Of a stretch of 64,000 bases of DNA, positions 54,291 through 64,000 are shown piece after piece. The position numbers and the translations under genes are program-made. This DNA comes from Haberlea rhodopensis (Eukaryota; Streptophyta; Magnoliopsida; Lamiales; Gesneriaceae): NCBI GenBank assembly GCA_907163345.1, contig CAJQUN010000015.1:7844886-7908885 (forward strand). The letters run 5' to 3'. The notes beneath the pieces are model-generated. The model searched no databases. It was given only the letters and a program-made list of their open reading frames with translations, and had not been told where the DNA came from. Position 1 is the stretch's first letter; each line of letters begins with the position of its first letter.

Positions 54291-56602
54291 TGCTATTTTA
54301 TTAGCTTTATTGTAGCTGGCATGCGTTGATATACATGTTTTATTATGCCTATTTTACTAGCATAATAGTGGATGACATACGCTGATGTACATGTATCGTC
54401 ACTAGTTGACAATGTCTTAGATGCCATGAGTTGGCATGTGTCATCACAGGATGACGATGACGATGGTGTAGGAGATGTCTTATTAGACATGCATCATCGT
54501 TACGATGATCAATGCGTTATGTATACGTATTCAGTGGTATGCCTTGGGTGCCAGTACCGAGCACAAGGTGGTGTGTGCGGCACCGATTGACGTGACCCTT
54601 ATACCGAGCGGGTTGCTCGAGGAATGGATGGATGCGCTGTACATGTGATTGTACCGCAGCTTACGTTGGGGTGATCATATTACGAGTGGTGATACCCTTG
54701 AGGTATGCTCGTTGGAATGACTTTTGGCCCTGTAATTTGACGACAGGAGTAATCGTGGAGGAAAGTACTCGCTTTCTGTCGATGTGACATGTGGTAGACA
54801 TGGTCACACCACCCTTGAGGGTGTAGGATGGTACCTAAGGGAGTAGGATCAGGTTATGTTAAGTACTTAGGGACATTGGAGTGTCCAGGGTGTATCGGCA
54901 TTAGAGGAATGTTGGATAAAGACCCACTACTCTATTGAGTTTCCTTCCCACAGTATGATATACCATGTGGAGACGTCCGTCTTGTTGGTAGGTTTGAGGT
55001 AAACCTAAAGAGGCAGAGACTAGGTTGTCTGCCACGTGTGTGTAGCACCATGATGGGCTTGCTAGAGCCGTTATACTGCTCGTTGGAACCAAGTTTGGCA
55101 AATCGTAAGGTGATACGATGTGGATTGTGGTGGACTCTAGTAGTCACCATGTCATTGAGGTTGAGGTGGTGTATGCCTCACTGAAACGTGTATACGTTTA
55201 TGTTTAATCTTGGTGAGACTTGTCTGGGACAGCTCATGATGTTGGAGTACCAACAAGAGAGTCATCAGGTAGTTGTTGACTCGATTTAAGGGAATCCGTG
55301 TATTTGGGATGCAATGGGTGTTATTGTATCCAGTTTTTCCGAACAGTGGTTCGAGACTTGTGGATCTCGAGCTCGATGGCACTTCCCTTGTGAGGAAGGA
55401 GGTAGTATTATACCTATTTGGGAATCTTTGAAAGATTCGGTGAGTTGGTACGCGTGGTGTTGATTTTGAGAATCACGCCGTCTTATTGATCGTCGATTTT
55501 CATTCTCCTGGATGGGAATGACTCAGGATTGACAGTTGTGTATGGGGCTTAGGGGTATGTTGTAGATACCCGAGCCAAGTGCATTGAGTATGCATGCGAT
55601 GTCAATACTTAGGCAAGTATACCGGTGAGTATACGGATGCCAGTTATTGATTTCCTTCCTGTCAAGCATAGAGTTATGCTATTTTAGGATGGTTAAATCT
55701 CTGATGAGAGATATGGAACACCTTGAGATTGGGAATCTCCATGGCACGATATTTATGAGGAACAATCGTGAAGTTAGTTGACTCCCTTGAAGAGGGATTA
55801 CCTTGTGTGGGTTAAGGTACTTCCTTGTTGGTGTTTTCCTTCGGGTTATGCGATAACCTTCCCAAGTTTGAATTGTTAAATCCTAGGATTATTAAGGGAT
55901 GGCAGGAATTCGGATTGGTTGGGTGTCACTGTCGACACAAGCGTTGAGGATGCAATGGGTTTATTGCATGCCCTTTCAGAATTTGAAACTCTGTGGAGTC
56001 TCGATTGTTTTGTTTTACGACCAGGATGTGGTTCTTGGGATATCCGGAGGTGGACATCTTGTGAGATGTCTTTTGTGTGGATCGGTGGCCGTGAGTTGCC
56101 CGATCCGAGTTGCAGAGGGTGCAACTGCTCCTTGGATGGAGGTGGTCTGTATAGCGGGAAACCAGGTTTGATATGTGTACACCGTGGTGTACTAGTGTTT
56201 CCCTTGTAACGATGTATGTTAGACATCGTGAGCCTTGATAGAGATGTCATGGAATGATATCTACGATAGAATCAGGAGCGATTCGAATCCTTACAGTTTC
56301 AGTTGACTAACTGCTTTTGGATTATTAGCGTTGAGCTGTGCTGACGCTCTTTGACGTTATGATGGATTTGGAAGTCTATTCCACTCCAGAGTTTGACACG
56401 AGGTCAACGTTCTCACGGTTGAGGTGTCATTCAGGATGCGTTCTTACTAGTTGTATTAGAACTAAGGATGACTGTCCGATCTACAGTCGTAAGTAATCGG
56501 TTGTTTCGCAGTCATGAGGGACTGCCTTTTGGGATGACCCGCATCGAAGTTATGGCTTCATATTGTGGTGTAGCCCGGGTGTTACGTGATACACCGGTGC
56601 TA

Positions 56603-56636
56603 ATTTCGAGGACGAAATTCTTTTAGTGGGGGATAT
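56603..56636 (+). other. Polypurine region of B1
   Basis: ATTTCGAGGACGAAATTC is followed by TTTTAGTGGGGGATAT directly before the 3' LTR. The GAGGACGAAAT core equals that of T1 and T4. Confidence 0.85.
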
Positions 56637-59124
56637 TGTGATGACCAGGGATTATAGGTGTTAATCCCGTAGTGTTAATAATCCCTAAAGTGGTTTTACG
56701 TGGCGATTTGGAGTTTAATCGAGGTGTTGGGCCTTCTGGGCTCGTTTATTTGGGTAGTTGGGATCGTTGGATCCAGAGGTTGAGATTGTATTCTCATTTG
56801 GGTGAAAAACCTAAGAGTTGGGTTTTTGTTGTGTTTCGGGATCTCGGGTGCTGTGTGAGCACCGGTAGGGGATTTTGGAGTTAGAGAGAGAGTTTTTGAA
56901 AACAGATGATTTTTAATGAATCATGAAGTATTTGTGGGGCTATTAATTTTTCGGGGTATTTTTGCTATAAATACCAATTGAACCCAAAATTTTAGAATTA
57001 ATTTCATTTCAGCCCTTACATTCTCTCTCTCTCCCCGCCGCGCCCCTTTTCCCGTCTGCCCCTGCCTCCGCGTGCAAAAGCGGTGCGCCCGCCGCCGTCC
57101 GGCCGCCGTTCGGCGCATGCGACCTACCACCGGCTTCGTCTCGTCGAGGCGCAGCTTTCCCCTCCGTCAATTCGAAGTTTTGTCGCGTTTTGAAGTCGGA
57201 TTTTGGCTGGAGACGTCGATCCCCAATTTCTAGGGTTCTTCGATTTTCGTCCGATTTCTTCCGATTTTCGATTGGGTAACCTCCCTTACCCATTCTTCGT
57301 CATTTTCGTGTATTTCCCTGCCATTATTGTGTTTGAATTTGATGAATTTTTAGGGTTCGAATTTAAGGGCTTGTTTGGGTTCGAATTTAAGGGGGTTGAG
57401 TTCGAAAATTGGGGGTTTTTGGCAAGGGTGATGATTCTTGCTATTGATAGCTTAATTCTCATTTTAGATGAATTATGGTATTTATTTGGGTTCGAAATTG
57501 TGAGATTCGGGTTCGATTTTTTGTAGGGTATTCTTGAACAAATTTCGATATTGTCTCATTTATTTCCCTCCCTGCATGTACCCTGCCCCGGGTCTTTTAA
57601 GAGGTTAATTGTCGTGTGTTGACAATATTTTGAGGGTTATGGGTGTGCTTGAGCATAGGTTACATGTTCGTAAATAATTGTGAATTATTTATCGTGTTAG
57701 CACATCGTTCCTCGGGGCATGGAACTCGAGCAAGGTTTGGCTCGGACTTCGGAGATTTAAGGTACGTGCGACGTACGAGCATTTCTATATATTAGGGCAT
57801 TTGTGAATGCATAATGAAATTTGATTTCATTGAATAATCGCGCATGAGGATTATATATATATATGTTGATATAGCCAAGGAATGACCCAAATCTTGATAT
57901 CGCCGCTTGTAGCGTGCGTGACACTAGAGTAGGATGACTCTTACATGATATATGGGGTACTGGGTTTATATGACCATTGTAGGGCATTTGAGATGCCTGA
58001 GAATGATCGTGGGATCATGTATTCATTATAAGACATTTGAGATGTCTAGGTATAATGAAGAATTGGTAAAATAAATGCTAGGCATTTGAGCTATCTGTGA
58101 TTGATAGCGAGGTTGTGAAATCAGTATTAGATATTGAGATATCTATATTTGCATGTTTAATGAGTTTGCAACCACTATCTGTTGATATTCGAGTATTAGG
58201 CATGCGATGAGTTAATCAATGCGTTGATTTACTGATTTTTGAGATTTGATGAGTTTGATGATTGTGAGAACAGGGACAGTACACAGAATCCCGGATGAGG
58301 ATGTTGCCATCCAGGGAGTATCATTTAAAATTCATTAATATTTACTTGTGTTGTAAATTATGAATTTCATTATTGTGATTATGATATTTTGTGTATTGGT
58401 ATGCTCACCCCCTTGGGGGCTGTCTCTGTTGGGGCAGGTGAACAGGTGCATCGATGGCTGTGGAGCTGAGCTCGAGCTGTTGATTGGATGTACTCACAGG
58501 ATCGTGGTACCAGGGCTTGATGGAGCACGGTATCGTATAGAGTACTTATATACACCCGAGGTTTATATACACATTTATGATGCTCGCATGTGAGCACGGA
58601 CATTCTTGTATATGGGTTGTATATAAAGGCATGAGCCTTCCTCTCTTTCATTATATGTTGCATGCAATTGTGGTAGAATTGCTAATGATATGAGAGTCGT
58701 TAGTGTATTATGTGGGTGTTGAGACCCATTTATGTCGTCATATGTGTGGTGTCTTCCCTGGCTGGGAATTTACTTGGTATTACTGCTTTCTGATGAGTAT
58801 TATGTTTTCCCTGGCCGGGAATTATGTTATGTGTTGTGCTTTTCTTGCGGGATAGCTCTATTTATGGGGAGACTCTGCCCAAATTTTTATAAAAGTCCAC
58901 AATGTGAAAAGTGGCAAAAAGGGATGGTATTGGGCGAACTTTGTGAGTCTATTTCGTTGTTAGGCGGATGACCTTATAACATTGAGTGTTCAAGGAATTT
59001 TTTTGTAATTGCCATGCAATGATAAAGTATCATCTGAGCTTCCCGATTGGCTTTTTATTGAAAGCATGTGCCACACATAGTGGTTAATACACTAATTATG
59101 GTTTAAGGGCTTGGGGTCCTTACC
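56637..59124 (+). mobile_element. B1 3' LTR
   Basis: 2488 bp, nearly identical to 50392-52865. The main difference is about 14 bp extra near 57340 (GATGAATTTTTAGG). It ends CCTTACC before the TSD GGAAG (59125-59129). Confidence 0.93.
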
Positions 59125-59129
59125 GGAAG

Positions 59130-59533
59130 GGTTTGGGAGGTATTATTTGGGAAAGTTGAAAAGTGATAGTGAAATGTATGGTGGGGGGTTTGGGGTAATA
59201 AAGTGGGTTAATTAATTAAAATGCATTCCACAATCCCATGGTGTATAAAACACCCCAACATGATATTTTTAAAAGCATTAATCCAAAATGCACCAAAATA
59301 TCAATTAAACTCATGATTTCCAATTAATTGCCACCCATGGCAAATAAATCATGCTAATAACCATTTTCCAAACATGCACAACATGCACCCTGAAATGCCC
59401 TCCCGGGTCACTCTATCATGTGACTAAGCATTTCCATAAGATTAATAAATCCAACACATAATTAATTACCACCATAAATCATATAAACACAATTAATGCT
59501 CAAATTGCAATTAATCATTTCGAGGATATCACA
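59130..59533 (-). mobile_element. T4 5' LTR, part right of B1
   Basis: This resumes the T4 LTR at GGTTTGGGAGG and ends GGATATCACA. It matches 43567-43972. It is followed by T3 integrase sequence starting GTACAACGG. Confidence 0.92.
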
Positions 59534-59701
59534 GTACAACGGTGACCTACAACGTCGACCGTAAAGAGCTTCGAATGGAGCCATCTGAATGCTCGCCTGA
59601 TAGCTGTTATTATAAGAGAACTCTACTAGTGGCACTGAATCTTGCCACGGAGTATCAAACTCCAATACACATGCCCTCAACATATCTTCGAGCGTCTGTA
59701 T
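59534..59701 (-). repeat. 168-bp repeat flanking T4, right copy
   Basis: Partner of 42008-42174. Differences: ATTATTAT/GTTATTAT, TTACC/TTGCC, and one C missing on the left. Confidence 0.9.
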
Positions 59702-60364
59702 TGTACGCTCTGTCTGACCATCTGTCTGAGGGTGATAAGCTGTACTCAGTCTCACCTCCGTACCCAAAGCTGACTGGAGACCTTCCCAAAAATGTGATGT
59801 GAACCGTGGGTCTCTGTCAGACACAATCGAGACTGGAATCCCATGCAACCTTACCACGTCCCGTACATACAATCGGGCCATCTTTAAGTACGTGTATGAC
59901 ATACAATAAGGGATGAAGTGGGCCACCTTCGTCAACCTATCCACGATCACCCAGATCGCATCACATCCCGAGGTAGTCCTTGGCAAGTGGGTCACGAAGT
60001 CCATAGATATGTGTTCCCACTTCCACTCCGGTATCTCTAAACTCTTCAACTCGCCACAAGGCCTCTGCCTCTCCGCTTTTACTTGCTGACAAATCAAGCA
60101 CTTCTTGACGAAGGTGATGACGTCTCTTTTCATCCGCCTCCACCAAAACTGGTCGCATAAGTCCTTGTACATCTTTCTCCCACCTGGATGTATGCTAAAC
60201 CTGCTACTATGAGCACAATGCAAGATCCCTTGACGCAACTCCGGTGCCCTCGACACTACCCAACGGTTACCAAGCCTCAAAGAACCATCTTCTGCCACCC
60301 TGAACTTTGATGACTGACCCAGACATAAGTATGATAACCATCTCTGCACCTCAACGTCTGACAT
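59534..60364 (-). pseudogene. T3 integrase N-terminal and core part
   Basis: The upstream half of T3 integrase, open from about 60364. It shows LRLGNRWVV, the zinc-binding region (AHSSRFSIHPGGRKMY, CLICQQVKAE), MDFVTHLP, IVSDRDPRFTSHFWEGLQ, HPQTDGQTERTIQTLEDML and MAPFEALYGRRCRSPLY, then runs into the T4 LTR. Its first 168 bp (59534-59701) are also present at 42008-42174. A frameshift near 60370 separates it from RNase H. Confidence 0.9.
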
Positions 60365-60646
60365 ATGAGCTTTCCTGATAAATTCAAAGATGTGTCCGGC
60401 TCTGCCAATAGGGTCGATACATGTTCCGGTGATGTATCTACATCAAAGGCATACCCCAGATGACAACAGGAAGTCATCATGGCTGATATATGAATAACAT
60501 CCTCCGCGGTATACTTCACCTTCCTACTCAAGGCGTCAGCCGTCAGGTTTTCCTTCCCCGGATGGTACTCTATCTCACAGTCATAGTCCTTGAGCAAGTC
60601 CATCCATCTCCTCTGCCTCATATTCAGCTCCGCTTGGGTGAATAAG
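60277..60646 (-). pseudogene. T3 RNase H C-terminal part, cut by B2
   Basis: The frame shows LFTQAELNMRQRRWMDLLKD, YDCEIEYHPGKENLTADALS and a linker toward integrase (HVSTLLAEPD). The N-terminal part of RNase H and all upstream pol lie beyond B2, outside the window. It ends at 60646, where the B2 LTR begins after ATAAG. Confidence 0.88.
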
Positions 60647-63195
60647 TGTAAGGACCCCAAGCCCTTAACCCCTTGATTAGTGTATTAACCACTATGTGTG
60701 GCACATGCTTTCAATAAAAAGTCAATCGGGAAGCTCAGATGATACTTTACCATTGTATGGCAATTACAAAATTTCCTTTAATACTCAATGTCATAAGATC
60801 ATCAGCCTAACAACAAATAGACTCATATGTTCGCCCTTTACCATTCCCTTGGTGCCACTTTTTACATTGTGGGTTTTTATAAAAATTTGGGCAGAGTCTC
60901 CCCTATCCCGAAATAAAAGCACAACACATAACATAATTCCCGGCCAGGGAACACATAATACTCATCAGAATGCAGTAATACAAGTAAATTCCCAGCCAGG
61001 GAAGACACCACACATATGTCGACAAAAGTGGGTTTCAACACCCACATAATACACCAATGACTCTCATATCATTTAGCAATTCTACCTCTAATTGCATGCA
61101 ACATCAAATGAAAGAGAGAAAGCTCATGCCTTTATATACAACCCATATACAAGTATAATCGTGCTCACATGCGAGCATCATGAATATGTATATAATCCTC
61201 AGGTGTATATAAGTACTCTATACGATACCGTGCTCCTTCAAGCCCCGGTACCACGATCCTGGGAGTAAATCCAATCAACAGCTCGAGCTCAACTCCAAAG
61301 CCATCGATGTACCTGTTCACCTGCCCCAACAGAGACAGCCCCCAACGGGGTGAGCATACCAATACACAAAATCCCATTATCCCAATAATGAAATTCATAA
61401 TTTACAACAAAGGTAAATACTAATGAATTTAAATGATACTCCCTGGATGGCAACCTCATCCGGGATTCCGTGTACTGTCCCTGTTCTCACAATCATCAAA
61501 CTCATCAAATCTCAAAAATCAGTAAATCAACACATTGATTAACTCGTCGCATGCCTAATCCTCGAATATCAACAGACAGTGATTGCAAACTCATTAATCA
61601 TGCAAAAAAATAGATATCTCAATATCTAATACTGATTTCACAACCTCGCTATCAATCACAGATAGCTCAAATGCCTAGCATTTATTTTACCAATTCTTCA
61701 TTATACCTAGACATCTCAAATGTCTTATAATGAATACATGATTCTACGAACCTAGACATCTCAAATGTCTTATAATGAATACATGATTCTACGAACCTAG
61801 ACATCTCAAATGTCTTATAATGAATACATGATTCTACGATCATCCTCAGGCATCTCAAATGCCCTACAATAGTCATATAAACCCAGTACCCCTTATATCT
61901 TGTAAGAGTTATCCTACTCTAGTGTCACGCACGCTACAAGCGGCGATATCAAGATTTGGTCGTTCCTTGGCTATATCAACATATATATATAACCATACGC
62001 ACAATATTCAATGCAATCAAAAAATACCTTACGCATTTCACAATGTTCTAATATGTATAGTAATGCTCGTACGTCGCACGTACCTTAAATCTCCGAAGTC
62101 CGAGCCAAACCTTGCTCGAGTTCCATGCCCCGAGGAATGATGTGCTAACACGATAAATAATTCACAATTATTTACGAACATGCAACCCATGCTCAAGCAC
62201 ACCCATATCCCTCAAAATATTGTCAACACACGACAATTAACCTTTTTAAAAGACCCGGGGCAGGGTACATGCGGGGAGGGGAACGAATGAGACAACAACG
62301 AAAAATTGTTCAAGAACACCCTACAAATTTTCGAACCCTTATCTCACAAATCGAACCCAATTAAACACCATAAATCATCTAAAATGTGAATTAAACCATC
62401 AATAGCAAGAATCATCACCCTTGCCAAAAACCCCCAAATTTTCGAACTCAAGCCCTTAAATTCGAACCCAATAATTCTTTAAATTCGAACACAATAATTC
62501 ACAAAAAGGCAGGGGAAAACATCACAAGCATGGAAAAGGGGTAAGGAAGGTTACCCAAACGAAGATCGGAAGGAAAATCGACCGAAATCGAAGAACCCTA
62601 GAAATTGGGGATCGACGCTGTCTCGCAAAATCCGACTTCAAAACGCGACGAAACTTTCAATTGCCGGAGGGAATAGCTGCGCCTCGACGAGACGAAGCCG
62701 TCGGCGGGTCGCACGCGCCGAACGGCGGCCGGACGGCGGCGGGCGAAGCGCCTGAAGCGGCGGGGGCTGGTCCAGATGGGAAAAATCGCGTGCGGGGAGA
62801 GAGAGAAGAAAATTGGGGCTGAAATGAAATTATCCTTAAAATCTCGGGTTCAACTGGTATTTATAGCAAAAATACCCCGAAATACTAATAGTCCCACAAA
62901 TACATCATGATTCATTAAAAATCATCTGTTTTCAAAAACTCTCTCTCTAACTCAAAAACCCCCTACTGGTGCCCACACAAAGCACCCCAGATCCCGAGAC
63001 ACACCAAAAACCCAACTCTTAGGTTTTTCACCCAAATGAGAATACAATCTCAACCTCTGGATCCAACGATCCCAACTACCCAATTAAACGAGCCCGAAAG
63101 GCCTAACACCTCGATTAAACTCCAATCGCCACGTAAAACCACTTTAGGGATTATTAACACTATGGGATTAACATCTATAATCCCTGGTCATCACA
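60647..63195 (-). mobile_element. B2 3' LTR (family B, minus strand)
   Basis: 2549 bp from TGTAAGGACCCC to GGTCATCACA, the reverse of the B1 LTR with more divergence. It keeps the twin TTCCC/GGGAA stem-loops (about 60942 and 60990), the GGGGTGAGCA module (61338), a TATA box and a GC-rich stretch (62690-62770). Left flank ATAAG; the TSD partner is outside the window. Confidence 0.92.
61709..61863 (-). repeat. 45-bp triplication of a stem-loop in B2 LTR
   Basis: AGACAT-CTCAA-ATGTCT occurs at 61709-61725, 61754-61770 and 61799-61815, exactly 45 bp apart, followed by GGCAT-CTCAA-ATGCC at 61849-61863. B1 has only one AGACAT unit, so the unit multiplied in this copy. Confidence 0.93.
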
Positions 63196-63230
63196 ATATC
63201 CCCCACTAAAAGAATTTCGTCCTCGAAATT
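63196..63230 (-). other. Polypurine region of B2
   Basis: The minus strand reads AATTTCGAGGACGAAATTC and then TTTTAGTGGGGGATAT before the LTR, as in B1. Confidence 0.83.
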
Positions 63231-64000
63231 AGCACCGGTGTGTCACATAACACCTAGGCTACACAACAACATGAAGCCATAACCTCGATTCTTGACCATA
63301 TCAGAATCGTATTAATAAACGCGAGGATACTTACCTCACATCAAACTCTGAAACAGAGCGACATACCAAAACCAACATATCACCCAAGAGGCAAGACGTA
63401 CCTCGATGCGGTTCATCCCAAAAGTCAGTCCCTCATGACTGCAAAACAACCAATACTTACGACCGTAGATCGGACAGTCATCCTTAGTTCTAATACAACT
63501 AGTAAGAACGCATCCTGAATGACACCTCAACCGTGAGGACGTTGACCTCGTGTCAAACTCTGGAGTAGAATAGACTTCCAAATCCATCATAACGTCAAAG
63601 AGCGTCAGCACAGCTCGATGCTAAAAATCCAAAAGCAGTTAGTCAACTGAAACTGTAAGGATTCGAACCGCTCCCGATTCCATCGTAAATATCATTCAAT
63701 GACATCTCTATCATGACTCACGATGTCTAACATACATCGTTACGAGGGAAACACTAGTACACCACGGTGTACACATACCAAACCTGGTTTCCACTTTCAA
63801 ACCTCCTCCATCGAAGGAGCAGTCGCATCATTGCAACTCAATTTGGGCAACTCACGGCCACAGATTCACACAAAAGACATATCACAAGATGTCCACCTCC
63901 GGATATCCCAAGAACCTCATCCTGGTCATAAATAAACAATCGAGACTCCACAGAGTTTCAAATTCTGAAAGGACATGCAATAAACCCATTGCATCCTCAA
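63196..64000 (-). mobile_element. B2 interior, 3' end (runs off the window)
   Basis: The reverse of 55880-56636 of B1, with small differences. The readable frame at 63336-63611 contains TLFDVMMDLEVYSTPEFDTR and SGCVLTSCIRTKDDCPIYG, matching the B1 stretch at 56338-56500, but B1 has a stop soon after. No family is recognised, so it may be a chance frame. Confidence 0.85.

Larger units (their letters stand above)
52866..56636 (+). mobile_element. B1 interior, non-coding
   Basis: 3.77 kb with no retrotransposon protein. 52866-53260: leader with two acceptor-like sites. 53260-54300: a segment resembling the Tekay LTR (GACGTACGGG, CAACGGTA, CATGTATT, repeated ATGCATTGT, then AGCG/GCCGCT repeats). 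54300-56600: unassigned sequence with short frames on both strands; 56338-56500 keeps a readable frame (TLFDVMMDLEVYSTPEFDTR) also present in B2, of unknown meaning. It ends in the polypurine region. Confidence 0.82.
50392..59124 (+). mobile_element. B1: family B non-autonomous LTR element, complete
   Basis: An 8733-bp plus-strand element inserted in the T4 5' LTR. LTRs are 2474 and 2488 bp with about 20 differences seen by eye, so it is young. It has a primer binding site, two acceptor-like sites, hairpin arrays and a polypurine region, but no gag or pol in its 3.8-kb interior. The last base is C instead of the expected A (CCTTAC|C). It depends on another element's proteins if it moves; the Tekay copies share its cis signals. 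Confidence 0.93.
42175..59533 (-). mobile_element. T4: Tekay-type element, interrupted by B1
   Basis: A minus-strand element of about 8.6 kb once B1 and its TSD are removed. It has the best-preserved coding region in the window, with only three clear lesions. LTRs: 42175-43972 (with an internal deletion) and 48752-50391 plus 59130-59533. It interrupts T3 integrase. Its flanks show a 167-bp repeat rather than a 5-bp TSD. Confidence 0.92.

Noticed and set aside
55876..56250. 124-codon frame on the minus strand of the B1 interior, partly shared with B2 (63723-63935)
   Set aside because: It lies antisense to the element and is shortened in B2; no motif is recognised.

Overview
The window looks like plant nuclear DNA, most likely from an angiosperm with a repeat-rich genome. 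It is AT-rich and is built almost entirely of long terminal repeat (LTR) retrotransposons primed by initiator-methionine tRNA, inserted one inside another. There is also a 5'-truncated RTE-type LINE, a truncated SINE, and one ordinary plant gene for a small proline-rich, extensin-like wall protein (30568-31071). I see no bacterial operon, CRISPR, rRNA or intact tRNA gene. The species cannot be named from the sequence.

Layout. 1-14321: two rearranged copies of non-autonomous family A (LTRs of 2.3-2.5 kb, about 4 kb of non-coding interior). The left part is on the minus strand, the right part on the plus strand, fused head to head at 6921-6924. 14322-18069: relics, including the LINE (14620-16000), AT-rich tandem repeats and an old LTR fragment. 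18070-29109: a family C solo LTR (TSD CGCCC) split by T1, a complete Ty3/gypsy Tekay (Del)-type element (20020-28942, TSD ATATG) with broken gag-pol. 29115-35040: the gene, a family D solo LTR (31611-33516, TSD TATAT) and a SINE tail (34215-34291, 15-bp TSD). 35041-38084: T2, an internally deleted Tekay copy (TSD TCAGC). 39303 onward: T3, another Tekay copy. T3 is interrupted by T4 (42175-59533), and T4 is itself interrupted by B1 (50392-59124, TSD GGAAG), a non-autonomous family B element with near-identical LTRs. The rest of T3 (59534-60646) is cut by B2 (60647 to the window end), a minus-strand family B copy. The inferred insertion order is T3, then T4, then B1.

How the parts relate. The Tekay copies once encoded gag, protease, reverse transcriptase, RNase H and an integrase ending in a chromodomain-type tail. 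All copies here are broken. Families A and B encode no recognisable protein, but share with the Tekay copies the primer binding site, the GAGGACGAAAT-type polypurine region, several LTR modules and a candidate splice acceptor at the start of the interior. They look like passengers that could use Tekay enzymes.

Most interesting signals. (1) A conserved candidate intron layout: a donor early in the LTR leader and an acceptor just before the gag ATG, or at the equivalent place in non-coding families, with the primer binding site inside the putative intron. (2) Dense arrays of short stem-loops in the same region, whose stem sequences vary while pairing is kept. (3) Arrays of the palindrome CGATCGATCG in every Tekay LTR. 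(4) A Tekay-LTR-like segment inside family B. Together these suggest, as inference only, a structured leader retained only in unspliced genomic RNA.
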